From contig NZ_CP075169.1 of NCBI RefSeq assembly GCF_016865525.2, forward strand, positions 1,178,337-1,242,336: a stretch of 64,000 nt of DNA, in the 5' to 3' direction. Numbering within the stretch: position 1 is the stretch's first letter; every line of letters starts with the position of its first letter. Origin of the DNA: Sodalis ligni. GTDB taxonomy: Bacteria > Pseudomonadota > Gammaproteobacteria > Enterobacterales > Enterobacteriaceae. Made by a program: the position numbers and the translations under genes. The notes beneath the pieces are model-generated. The model saw only the letters and a program-made list of their open reading frames with translations. It made no database searches and was not told where the DNA came from. Positions 40,164 to 49,391 of the stretch are shown here, piece after piece.

Positions 40164-40931
40164 CTATTGCGTCATCCAGGACAGCATATTGATCAATAAC
40201 TGCTTGTAGCCGGGCCAGTCCATAAAGCTTTGCGGCAGCCAGTGCGGGCTGATATCCGATGTCCACACCAGCGTACGCCCTTGCTGATAGCGGCCGGTCA
40301 CCAGCAGCGGATGGCCGCCGGCGGCTTTTGGCAAGCGCGCCAGCACTTCGCTGCCGGGTTTGACGATCACTTCGTTTATCCCCAGCAATACCGGCCATTC
40401 GCCGGTAATATCACTGAACATGGCATGGCCTTGATACGCCGGCTCTATTTCCGGGCGGAATCCTTCGGGTATTTCGATCCGATCGTCATAGGGCAGACAT
40501 TCCACCGGCAAGGCCTGTTCCACCGGGGTCCGATGCCAGCGCGCCTTGCCGTCGATGCCCTGGAAACTCAGATAGCCGCCGAACATGGCCAGGGCGCCTC
40601 CTTGGGCGGTCCAATCCCTTAACAGCGCCAGGCGATTGGCCACGGTTTTGCCGTTCAGCCAGACATCGGGGTGCAACAGCAGCGAATTGGCGCCGATATC
40701 CGACAGCAGGACGGCATCGTAAGCGCTGAGCCCCTCTGCGGTAAAAGGGAAATCTTCCACCGCCTGATGCGCAGGCAGATGGGTGATCTCAAACTCCGTG
40801 TCGGCCAGTGCGGCCATCAGACCTTTGGCCCCCGAGTGGAAGGTCACGCTGCCGAACTGATCGAAACCCTTGAAATGCGTTGCAGAGGTAACCCATGTTT
40901 CACCTACCAGCAGTACTTTTTTTCGACTCAT
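40164..40931 (-). CDS. ThuA-like / class I glutamine amidotransferase-fold protein
   Basis: 255-residue cytosolic protein of the DUF1355-type amidotransferase-like fold. Seen: KKVLLVGETWVTSATHFKGFD, LSAYDAVLLSDIGANSLLLHP, LRDWTAQGGALAMFGGYLSFQGI (nucleophile-elbow position is occupied by GGY, with no Cys, so amidotransferase activity is unlikely), and WTSDISPHWLP near the end. The family is linked in other bacteria to sugar or polyol utilisation. It is divergent from an ABC ATPase/permease/LacI set, with two palindromic operators in the shared 297-bp spacer. Confidence 0.78.
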   Translation of the reverse strand: MSRKKVLLVGETWVTSATHFKGFDQFGSVTFHSGAKGLMAALADTEFEITHLPAHQAVEDFPFTAEGLSAYDAVLLSDIGANSLLLHPDVWLNGKTVANRLALLRDWTAQGGALAMFGGYLSFQGIDGKARWHRTPVEQALPVECLPYDDRIEIPEGFRPEIEPAYQGHAMFSDITGEWPVLLGINEVIVKPGSEVLARLPKAAGGHPLLVTGRYQQGRTLVWTSDISPHWLPQSFMDWPGYKQLLINMLSWMTQ

Positions 40932-41003
40932 TGTGAGGCCCTCCCCGAGCCGTAATAAAAAATTGGGTGTTATAGTGCTGTATTGATATGTCAGTCATCA
41001 CTG

Positions 41004-41023
41004 TTATTGAACCGGTTCAATAA
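41004..41023. promoter_or_regulatory. LacI-family operator 1 (perfect 20-bp palindrome)
   Basis: TTATTGAACCGGTTCAATAA is a perfect palindrome with the central CG step typical of LacI-family operators. It sits in the spacer between the ThuA-like gene and the ABC ATPase gene. The LacI-family regulator at 42832 is the likely binder. Confidence 0.75.
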
Positions 41024-41093
41024 ACAAAATTGTCATCTTAATGCTTTTTAATCAAGCAAAAAAAAAGATATTATCGAGATACAATGGTAAATT

Positions 41094-41109
41094 ATTGAAC
41101 CGTTTCAAT
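41094..41109. promoter_or_regulatory. LacI-family operator 2
   Basis: ATTGAACCGTTTCAAT differs from the core of operator 1 at one base. The two centres are 88 bp apart, compatible with DNA looping. Together they could shut both divergent promoters. Confidence 0.72.
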
Positions 41110-41228
41110 TTCCATTTTATCCGCCAGGTTGCGGTGGTTCGGCGGCGGCGGTTGTGGAATACTGATAACCGAAGGGAAGCCATTGATTGTAGCGTACCGG
41201 GATATCCGGATTGAAAAGAGGCCACCGC

Positions 41229-42017
41229 ATGACATCTGCCAAGTTATCGATCCGACAGGTCAGCCGGCGCTTTGGGGCGATGACGGCGCTGGCGCCCACC
41301 AGTCTTGACATCGCGCCGGGGGAGTTCGTCTGCGTGGTGGGGCCGTCCGGCTGCGGCAAAAGCACCTTGTTCAATCTTATTTCCGGGATTTTGCCCCCGG
41401 ACAGCGGCGCGATTGTTCTTGACGGCAGGGATGTTACCGGCCGCACCGGCCATGTGGGATATATGCTGCAAAAGGATCTGCTGCTGCCCTGGATGACGGT
41501 TATCGACAATATCGTGCTCGGCGCCATCCTTAACGGCGGCGCCGGCCGGGCGCAGCGGGCGGCCGGGGTAGCGCTGGCGGAACGCTACGGCCTCGGGGAG
41601 TTTATCAATCACTATCCGGCGGCACTGTCCGGCGGAATGCGGCAGCGGGTGGCGCTGATGCGCACCCTGGCCATGGAGCATGACGTCATGCTGCTGGACG
41701 AACCCTTCGGCGCGCTGGATTCGCAAACCCGTTTGTCCATGCAGCAGTGGCTGTTGACCGTCTGGACCGAGCAGCACCGGACGGTGATTTTCGTCACCCA
41801 TGATATCGACGAAGCGGTTTACCTGGCGGACCGGGTGGTGGTAATGACGCCCCGTCCCGGCCGTATCCAGGAAATCTTTACCGTGAATATTCCCCGGCCG
41901 CGGCCTTTGTCCTGTCTGACCGGGGAGGAATTCATCCGGTTGAAGCGCCGGATATTGAGCCTGATTTACAGCGAGACTCCCCAACAGGACGTTCATGCCG
42001 ATGAAACACCTTCGTAA
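41229..42017 (+). CDS. ABC transporter ATP-binding protein (nitrate/sulfonate/taurine type)
   Basis: 262-residue ATPase of the SsuB/TauB/NrtD family. Walker A GPSGCGKSTLFN, Q-loop YMLQKDLLLPW, signature LSGGMRQRVALMR, Walker B VMLLDEPFGALD and switch His in VIFVTHDIDEAVYLADRV. It would energise import of a small organic compound such as a sulfonate, pyrimidine or taurine analogue. The start at 41229 follows AGAGG. It overlaps the permease gene by 23 bases. Confidence 0.9.
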   Translation: MTSAKLSIRQVSRRFGAMTALAPTSLDIAPGEFVCVVGPSGCGKSTLFNLISGILPPDSGAIVLDGRDVTGRTGHVGYMLQKDLLLPWMTVIDNIVLGAILNGGAGRAQRAAGVALAERYGLGEFINHYPAALSGGMRQRVALMRTLAMEHDVMLLDEPFGALDSQTRLSMQQWLLTVWTEQHRTVIFVTHDIDEAVYLADRVVVMTPRPGRIQEIFTVNIPRPRPLSCLTGEEFIRLKRRILSLIYSETPQQDVHADETPS

Positions 42018-42810
42018 ATTGTTGTTACCCCTGCTGGGGCCCCTGGCGGCGTTACTGCTGGTGCTGCTGGCATGGGACCTGGCGGTGCGTTATTACCATA
42101 TTCCCCCCTATGTCCTGCCTTCGCCGGAAATGACCTGGCGCCATGTGCTGTCGGACTGGGCGGTATTATGGATTGGTTTTCAAAGTACGTTTACCACCTT
42201 CTTGCTGGGTTTTGTTCTCGGCGCCGGCGCCGGGTTCCTGTTTGCGGTGGCCATGGATTCCACCCGCTGGATTCGCAGCGTGCTCTATCCGATTCTCATT
42301 GCCAGCCAGGCGGTGCCGGTGATCGCCATCTCCGCCGCGCTGACCATCTGGCTGGGGTTCGGCCTGGCGCCCAAGCTGGTTATCGTGGCGCTGGTGGTGT
42401 TTTTCCCGGTGGTGGTGAACGTGCTGGACGGCCTGAACTCCGTTGATGGCGATATGCTGAACCTGGTGAGGTCCATGGGCGGCTCCCGCTGGAGCATCTT
42501 CCGCTATGTCAAACTGCCGGCCACCTATACGCCGCTGTTTTCCGCCCTGAAACTGTCCGCCACGTTCAGCGTGACCGGCGCGGTGATCGGCGAATGGACC
42601 GCCTCCACCAGCGGCGGCCTTGGCGCTTATCTGCTGCAGGCCAACTCGCGGTTGAACACCGCCGGGACCTTTTCCGCCATCGGTTTCCTGGCCTTATTGG
42701 GCGTGCTCAGTTTCCTGCTGGTGATTGTGCTGGAGTATCTGGTCACTCCATGGCGCACTTCGTCCAAGGCCCGCCGCTGGTCGCGGCGCTACTGGCGCCG
42801 TTCCCCCTAA
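41995..42810 (+). CDS. ABC transporter permease (SsuC/TauC-like)
   Basis: 271-residue permease with six helices and a BPD_transp_1 domain: LIASQAVPVIAISAALTIWLGFGLAPKL, then NVLDGLNSVDGDMLNLVRSMGGSRWSIF (EAA coupling loop), and TGAVIGEWTASTSGGLGAYL. It partners the preceding ATPase. A second in-frame ATG at 42001 is an equally possible start. No substrate-binding protein is found on either side, so the importer needs one encoded elsewhere. Confidence 0.9.
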   Translation: MPMKHLRKLLLPLLGPLAALLLVLLAWDLAVRYYHIPPYVLPSPEMTWRHVLSDWAVLWIGFQSTFTTFLLGFVLGAGAGFLFAVAMDSTRWIRSVLYPILIASQAVPVIAISAALTIWLGFGLAPKLVIVALVVFFPVVVNVLDGLNSVDGDMLNLVRSMGGSRWSIFRYVKLPATYTPLFSALKLSATFSVTGAVIGEWTASTSGGLGAYLLQANSRLNTAGTFSAIGFLALLGVLSFLLVIVLEYLVTPWRTSSKARRWSRRYWRRSP

Positions 42811-42831
42811 CCCGCACAGGCTTGATCAAGC

Positions 42832-43914
42832 ATGGAAAACAGCATCAAATCCGCCCGGCCGGTTCGGCCCACCATTCGTGATGTGGCGCGGCTGGCCGGG
42901 GTTTCAATCGGCACCGTCAGCGCCGTGATCAACAATAGCGCCCGGCCGGTGGCGGAGGATACCCGCCGCCACGTCCTGCGCTGCATCGCCGAACTGAACT
43001 TCGAACCGAACAGCGCCGCCAGGAGCCTTAAGCATCAACGCATCTCATCCATCGGTTTTGTCGTGCCGGATTTGGGCAATGCGTTTTTCGTCGATGTCGC
43101 CCAGGGCATCCAGAGCGTGCTGGATACCGTCGATTGCCTGCTGGTGTTGTGTCTGACCTGGTCGGATACCCGGCGGGAGGAGTATTACGCCCAGGTGTTG
43201 CGCACCCAGCGGCTGAACGGAGTGATTTATCTCTCCGGCACCGGCTTGCCCAGTCCGTCGCTTACCGCCTTGGCGACAAAGGGGTCGGTGGTGTTTGTGG
43301 ATGAATATCTGCCCGGCATGGTGTCCGGCATAGCCCCCGGGATAGAAGTGCCGTTTATCAGTTCGCAAAATCTTATCGGCGCCCGTACCCTGGGACAATA
43401 TGTCCTGGCCAGGCACCACCGTCGCCTGGCGCTGGTAAGCGGTCCGCGAGGGTTATGGACCAGTGAGCAGCGCCAGGCGGGATTTCGCGAGGCCCTTGCC
43501 GGTGCCGGCATCCCGCCGGACAGCGTGCCGGTGATACGCGGCGATTACACCGAGCAGGCAGGCCGCCGGGCGGCGGACGAGATCCTGGCCCTGTCGGCGC
43601 GCCCCACGGCGGTGCTGTGCGCCAACGATCTGATGGCCATTGGTTTTATTCGCCGCTGCCTGGAGCTGCACGTACGGGTGCCGGAGGATATCAGCGTTAC
43701 CGGTTTCGACGATATTCCCGAAGCGCGGCTGCTTCACCCCGAACTGACCACCGTGCGCCAGCCGGGGCGGGACATGGGCCGCGCCGCGGCGACCCTGCTG
43801 CTGCAGCGCATGGGCGCCGTCACCGACGGTCCGGCGCAAAAAGATTTTCCCACCGAGCTTTGTATCCGCCGTTCGGTGGGTTTATCGCCACCTGACGATG
43901 TTGTGCCGGGGTAA
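42832..43914 (+). CDS. LacI-family transcriptional regulator
   Basis: 360-residue repressor. The helix-turn-helix reads TIRDVARLAGVSIGTVSAVIN and the hinge FEPNSAARSLK. The sensor domain has GFVVPDLGNAFFVDVAQGI, VLCANDLMAIGFIRRCLEL and ISVTGFDDIPEARLLHPELTTV, as in ribose/purine-type LacI proteins. It is the third gene of the ABC set, 21 bp after the permease, and very likely binds the two TTGAAC/GTTCAA operators at 41004 and 41094. Ligand unknown. Confidence 0.92.
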   Translation: MENSIKSARPVRPTIRDVARLAGVSIGTVSAVINNSARPVAEDTRRHVLRCIAELNFEPNSAARSLKHQRISSIGFVVPDLGNAFFVDVAQGIQSVLDTVDCLLVLCLTWSDTRREEYYAQVLRTQRLNGVIYLSGTGLPSPSLTALATKGSVVFVDEYLPGMVSGIAPGIEVPFISSQNLIGARTLGQYVLARHHRRLALVSGPRGLWTSEQRQAGFREALAGAGIPPDSVPVIRGDYTEQAGRRAADEILALSARPTAVLCANDLMAIGFIRRCLELHVRVPEDISVTGFDDIPEARLLHPELTTVRQPGRDMGRAAATLLLQRMGAVTDGPAQKDFPTELCIRRSVGLSPPDDVVPG

Positions 43915-43934
43915 ATCCCCTAGGCACTGTGGGT

Positions 43935-46347
43935 TCACACCGGCCGGTGGATTTCTTGCCACTGCCAATCCCGCACTTCCGGCAGGTCGTCGCCGTGTTC
44001 CCGCACATAATGATAATGCTCATCCAGCTTGGCACGGAACAGGGCCAGGGCGGCGGCGGCCGGTTGTTGCGCTTTCAGCCCCGGCACCCGCTCAATGGCG
44101 GAGATGGCCAGGTGAAATCTGTCCAGCTGATTAAGCACTGCCATATCAAACGGCGTAGTGGTGGTGCCTTCTTCCATGAAACCATGTACGTGGATATTGT
44201 CATGGTTTTTGCGTTGATAGGTCAGGCGATGGATCAGGACCGGATAACCGTGAAAAGCGAATATCACCGGCCGGTCGGGGGTAAACAGCGCATCGAAGAC
44301 GTTATCGGGGCGGCCGTGGGGATGGCTTTCCGGTGATTGCAGCGCCAGCAGGTCCACCACGTTGACCACCCGGATGCGCAGGGCCGGCACATGGCGGCGC
44401 AGCAGTTCCACCGCCGCCAGCGTTTCCATGGTGGGGACATCCCCGGCGCAGGCCATCACCACATCCGGCGGCGTGCGGCCGCCTTCGTTGCCCGCCCAGC
44501 GCCAGATGCCCATGCCCGACTCGCAGTGCTTGACCGCTTCATCCAGAGGCAGCCACTGCGGTTCCGGCTGTTTGCCCGCCACAATGACATTGATGCGATC
44601 GTAGGTGTTCAGACAGTGATCGCCCACCCACAGCAGGGTATTGGCGTCCGGCGGAAGATAAATGCGCACGATATCGGCTTTCTTGTTGGCCACCAGATCC
44701 ATAAATCCCGGATCCTGGTGGCTGTACCCGTTGTGATCCTGCCGCCAGACATGGGACGACAAGAGATAATTCAGGGACGATATGGGCCGGCGCCATGGCA
44801 AAGCACGGGATACCTTCAGCCACTTGGCATGCTGGTTGAACATGGAGTCGACGATATGGATAAAGGCTTCATAACAGGTAAACACGCCGTGGCGACCGGT
44901 AAGCAGATAGCCCTCCAGCCAGCCCTGGCAAAGATGCTCGCTCAGGACTTCCATCACGCGGCCGTCCGTTGCCAACTGCTCGTCGTAAGGTTTTACCTCC
45001 TCCATCCAAACCCGATCGGTGGCTTCAAAAACCGCGCTCAGCCGGTTTGACGCCGTCTCGTCCGGGCCGAACAGGCGAAAATTGGCGTTATCCGCATTCA
45101 GCCTGAAAATATCCCGCAAATATTCACTGAAAATTTTGGTGGATTCCGCCTGGCTTCCACCCCGCCGGCTTACCGCCACCTGATAGTCGCCGATGGCCGG
45201 CGTGCGCAGGGCCTTGCGCAGCAGTCCCCCGTTGGCATGAGGATTAGCCCCCATGCGCCGGACGCCGGCGGGGGCCAACTGACGCAGGTCGTCCTTCAGC
45301 CTGCCCTCGGCGTCGAACAGTTCTTCAGGGTGATAACTGCGCAGCCAGCCCTCCAGTATTTTCCGGTGGGCGTCGTTCTCGCGGCAGCCCGCCACCGGAA
45401 CCTGGTGGGCGCGCCAGAAGCCTTCTACTTTTTTGCCGTCCACTTCTTTCGGGCCGGTCCAGCCTTTCGGGCTGCGAAATACGATCAGCGGCCAATGGGG
45501 CACCTCATGCTTCGGCGCACCGCCGGCGGCGGCATCCCGTTGTATTTCGTGGATAGCGTCGAAGGCCAGATCAAAAGCGGCAATCATTTTACGGTGCATA
45601 TCCAGGGGTTCATCCCCTTCGACAAAAATCGTCTGATAGCCATAACCCCCGAACAGTTGTCGCAGGTCGCCATCGCTGCAACGCGCCAGCAGGGTGGGGT
45701 TGGCTATTTTGTAGCCGTTGAGGTGCAGAATGGGCAGCACGGCGCCGTCGCGGGCCGGATTAATGAATTTGTTGGCGTGCCAGCTGGCGGCCAACGGGCC
45801 GGTTTCCGCTTCACCGTCGCCGATAACACAGGCGGCGATTAGGCTTGGGTTATCGAACACCGCGCCGTAGGCGTGCACCAGAGAGTAGCCCAGTTCTCCG
45901 CCTTCATTGATGGAACCGGGCGTTTCCGCCGCCGCGTGGCTCGGGATGCCGCCCGGGAACGAAAATTGCCGGAACAGTTTGCGCATCCCCTCGGCGTCTG
46001 CACCGACGGCCGGATAAATTTCGCTATAGGTGCCCTCAAGCCAGGTATTGGCTACCATCCCGGGCCCGCCGTGCCCCGGACCACAAATAAAGATAATTTC
46101 CGCATCGCGATTGCGGATAATGCGATTGAGATGGGTATAGATAAAATTGAGTCCGGGCGTAGTACCCCAGTGGCCGAGCAGGCGAGGCTTGATATGTTCG
46201 CGCAGCAGCGGCCGGCGGAGCAGGGGATTGTCCATCAGATAGATTTCTCCCCCAAACAGATAATGGGCCGACCGCCAATAGCGATCCATAAGCGCCAGTT
46301 CTCGGGCATCGGGGTGGAGGAACGGTTTCTGCGGCGGTGGTATGCAT
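43935..46347 (-). CDS. xfp: Phosphoketolase (Xfp), one-base frame break at codon ~12
   Basis: Thiamine-diphosphate enzyme that splits xylulose-5-phosphate, and often fructose-6-phosphate, with phosphate to acetyl phosphate plus glyceraldehyde-3-phosphate or erythrose-4-phosphate. Seen: [25 protein letters not shown] region, [41 protein letters not shown] (ThDP-binding) and [20 protein letters not shown] at the end. The ribosome site GAGGAGG precedes the ATG at 46347 ([12 protein letters not shown]). The match then changes frame at the four-G run 46311-46314; removing one base gives exactly 803 residues. As written, only a TTG at 46385 without a ribosome site opens the long frame. Confidence 0.9.
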
Positions 46348-46448
46348 CGGAGCCTCCTCGGCAGACTTGATAAGACATAGCTCAAGTCTAGACCGGTATC
46401 TTCCGCTATGCCTGGGGGAGGGCGCGCGGGCGGGCAGTCAGTGATGAA

Positions 46449-47562
46449 TCAGGGAAGCGTTCCGCAGGAAGAACGGATAATCAGTTCGCCGCGGAGCTGC
46501 AAATGGCGGGGGGCCGTCTGAGGAAACTGTAGACGGTTAAGCATCAGGAAAATGGCGTTTTCCGCGATATCGCCGAAGGGTTGTTTATAGGTGGTCAGGG
46601 GGATGCCGAGCAAAGCCGAATATTCATTATCATCAAAGCCGACAACGTTCACTTTGCGGTTGATTTGAGTGCAGACTGATAACAGCTTCATGGCGGTGAA
46701 ATCGTTGGCGCAAACAATATCGGTGGCGCCGGAATCGAGTATACGGTTAATAAACTTTTTATCCCCCACGGCGCCCTCATGCACCCACTCCGCTACGGCG
46801 GGCAGTGAGGCTTCCAGCAATGCCAGCCTATATCCCATAATGCGCATGGAAACCGTATGAGCCGAGTAGTTTTCACAAAGAAAATCAACGCGCCGCGTTT
46901 TATTTTGCAGCAAATGGCGCGTCACTTCATAACCGGCGGCAATATTGTCGATACCCACCAGGTCGTAGGCGCTTTTATCCGGATAAGCGGCAAAATCGCT
47001 GTCCACCAGGACCACCTTGATATTGTATTGCGATAATTTATGCAGAATCAGGTTGTTGATCTCATCCGCAAAGGGGTGAAATTCTATGGGAATAAAAAAT
47101 ATTCCGTGCACGTTATTTTTGATATAGCGATCGATGATTTTTTCAATGATCTCGATGATTTTTTGTTTACTGGCCTCCGATCCCATGGTGACCACACCGT
47201 TCCAGACCAGGGAAAAATTGAATTGCTGCGATAATGACGCCATGGACTTGAAAATTTGCTCGAAGAGAAAGCCGCTTTCATTGGCCTCAAGGCGAGGAGA
47301 TAATATACCAAGGATCAGTTCTTGCGGCGCAAGGGGAGATTCCTTACGCTGAACACAGACATAATGGCCTGAGCCTTGAGTACTGCTGATCAATCCCAGT
47401 TCTCTTAATTTAGCCAAGGCTTTGGATATTGTGGGCCGGGAGACGGAAAACTCATCACATAAAATTTTTCCGATGGTAAACGTTGATCTTCTTCGTAGAT
47501 CCCATCAAGGATACGCTGTTTTATCGTCAAGAATACCGCGTCAAGTTTACCTCTTTTGCCAT
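46449..47562 (-). pseudogene. GntR-type regulator with LacI-like sensor domain (AraR-like), broken HTH
   Basis: The C-terminal ~300 residues form a periplasmic-binding-like sensor (ILGILSPRLEANESGFLFEQIF, GIFFIPIEFHPFADEIN, DIVCANDFTAMKLLS, VVGFDDNEYSALLGIPLTTYKQP). The N-terminal winged helix is visible only across frames: MAK, then RGKLDAVFLTIKQRILDGIY, then FSVSRPTISKALAKLRELGLI. Two single-base losses explain it, at runs pairing with 47554-47557 and 47465-47469; mended, the gene has 371 codons. As written no intact DNA-binding domain is made. It lies between xfp and the divergent SIS-VOC-ABC operon and probably once controlled one or both. Confidence 0.82.
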
Positions 47563-48050
47563 GATGATTTTTTCGCCCATTCTAAAAGTAATTAAGCAAT
47601 TCAAAATTATCCGTGGGCCGGGAAATAACACCGACACGAAATAACCAGCACCCGACAATATTTTAAAACACCATAAATGATAAAAGTTGTAAAATCAAGC
47701 GCGTTATTTGGTCAAGATTTATACCGTCCGAGGCCGCTGCCGCCATTGGGATTATCGTGCAGGAGATAAAATAAACCCCTACCGAGCACACTAAATAAAG
47801 ATTTTTTCTTTATCACGAGTGGCGTCACAATCTTAATCCCTCGCCCTTACGGTATTTACTTCAATGAATTGATCCCAGCGGCGATTCTGCCCCATCAGAC
47901 AACCTTTGGCAAGTCGCTGCCAAGCGGCAACGCGTCCCGGAGTCCTCTTCCCGATGGGGGAGTTTAGACGGTTTTTTTTTTAACCCTGCGGCGTTACAAC
48001 AGCGCTGCTGTGGAGATACTGGAGGGGCCGTGATTCTTTCGGATAATTAA
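47563..48050. other. Spacer upstream of the SIS-VOC-ABC operon, no gene
   Basis: Roughly 500 bases without a supported gene. It includes the promoter of the GntR-type regulator on the reverse strand. Confidence 0.4.
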
Positions 48051-48066
48051 TGTGAGTGCGATCACT
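48051..48066. promoter_or_regulatory. CRP site upstream of the SIS-VOC-ABC operon
   Basis: TGTGAGTGCGATCACT matches TGTGA-N6-TCACA with one difference. A second, weaker match, TGTGATCGGTATCGAT, lies at 48112-48127. Catabolite control of the sugar operon is implied. Confidence 0.6.
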
Positions 48067-48160
48067 TTAATGACAAAATGGTGCTTTTTTTTAACAAATT
48101 TGCAAAAAAAATGTGATCGGTATCGATAGTTACGCTACAAATTTATCGTATGTTGTATGC

Positions 48161-48199
48161 ACATATCAACTAAATTAATTTACAAATTTTTTGATATGT
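48161..48199. promoter_or_regulatory. Inverted repeat before the SIS gene, possible operator
   Basis: ACATATCAA (48161-48169) and TTGATATGT (48191-48199) are perfect 9-base arms 21 bases apart, just upstream of the first gene. They could be the operator of the adjacent broken GntR-type regulator or a leader hairpin. Confidence 0.4.
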
Positions 48200-48247
48200 A
48201 AAAGTAAATCATCAATGCCGATTAAACTAAAACTGAGGATTTTTTTG

Positions 48248-48819
48248 ATGTACACCTACAAGAACCTCGTTGAACAGGTAATAGCTGAAAACAAAACGAC
48301 GCTGCTGGCGGTTGATGAAAATGAAATTAGCCAGTTGATGGATGAAATATGTAAAGCAAAAACGATTCAGTTGTATGCTATGGGTAGAATGCAACTTTCC
48401 GTTCGCGCTTTTGCCATGCGGCTGAAGCATATGGGATTCGACAGTTATGTGGTTTATGACACCACCACCCCCTGCATCGGGGAGGGGACCTGCTTATCGT
48501 CCACTGCGGGGTCACCAATGTCGAACTCAATATCATCAAACTGGCTAAGGAAGCCGGCGCCCGCATCGCTTTGCTCACCGCGCATCCGGAAAACGAACAT
48601 GGCGGTTATGCCGATTTAACGGTGCGGGTACCGGGCCAGATTTTTGGCGGCGCTGAGGAAGTGGCATCCATTCAGCCCATGTCGTCCCTGCTGGAACAAT
48701 CGCTCTTTTTGTTTGTTGATATTATTACCATGCTGTTGATTGAAAAAACCGGTATTTCCCTCGACGAGATGAAAAAGCGCCATACCAATCTTGAAGGGTT
48801 GCCGCATAAATTTGCCTAA
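48248..48819 (+). pseudogene. SIS-domain sugar isomerase (HxlB-like), frameshifted
   Basis: Mended length 190 residues, the size of 6-phospho-3-hexuloisomerase. The first frame reads from ATG 48248 (ribosome site GAGGA) through AFAMRLKHMGFDSYVVYDTT to TPCIGEG; the second frame continues DLLIVHCGVTNVELNIIKLAKEAGARIALLTAHPE to the end. One base is missing in the four-G run at 48484-48487. Two family motifs differ from HxlB: the GAGRSG phosphate loop is AMGRMQ (44-49), and SGSGET is HCGVTN, so the usual Ser/Thr phosphate contacts are gone. The substrate is probably not the hexulose phosphate of the RuMP pathway. First gene of the operon. Confidence 0.78.
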
Positions 48820-48850
48820 CGTTGATTTTATTTAGCCAAAAGGCCCGATT

Positions 48851-49324
48851 ATGAAAGATGGTGACATAATACAAATCGCACATCTGGTATCCAATCTGGA
48901 TGATGCAATTGAGCATTATTATCATGTATGTAATATCGGTCCATGGGATATATATACCTATGGACCCCACAACATTAAAAATTCACTTTATCGCGGTAAG
49001 CCGGCGGAGCATGTTTATAAAATCGCCGTATGCTGGGTGAACGGTGTTCAAATGGAATTAATGCAGCCTGTAAGCGGATATAGCATCTATGATGAGTATA
49101 TCGAAAAGCATGGTTACGGTTTGCATCATTTGAAGCTTTATTTTAAAGATTGCCGGCAGGCGATAGCCGATTATGAAAAACGCGGCTACCAGGTGGTGCA
49201 AAGCGGCAATATCGGTGACGATGTTTTTTATTATCTTGATACCGAAGAGCGGTTCCAGGGCGCGGTGATCGAATTAGGCAACGCCGGTGCCATACCTGAA
49301 CCGGAAAGCCGGTATCCCGCCTGA
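48851..49324 (+). CDS. VOC-superfamily metalloprotein (glyoxalase/epimerase-like)
   Basis: 157-residue vicinal-oxygen-chelate protein with two beta-alpha-beta-beta-beta repeats. Probable metal ligands: His in QIAHLVSNL, Glu in VQMELMQP, His in GLHHLKL and Glu in AVIELGNAG, the four-residue set used by methylmalonyl-CoA epimerase-like enzymes. VOC proteins catalyse isomerisation, epimerisation or ring opening using a divalent metal. It lies between the SIS gene (32 bp before) and the binding-protein gene, so it is likely an enzyme of the same sugar pathway, perhaps an epimerase. The exact reaction cannot be told. Confidence 0.8.
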   Translation: MKDGDIIQIAHLVSNLDDAIEHYYHVCNIGPWDIYTYGPHNIKNSLYRGKPAEHVYKIAVCWVNGVQMELMQPVSGYSIYDEYIEKHGYGLHHLKLYFKDCRQAIADYEKRGYQVVQSGNIGDDVFYYLDTEERFQGAVIELGNAGAIPEPESRYPA

Positions 49325-49391
49325 TATACCCGTCGCTTGAAACTCGTAGTATTGAGGATAAAGAGCATATTGTCAGTCATGAGGAATAAAC

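Noticed and set aside
44337..45050. 237-codon forward frame within the phosphoketolase gene
   Set aside because: Antisense shadow rich in His and Gln; no domain or start signal.
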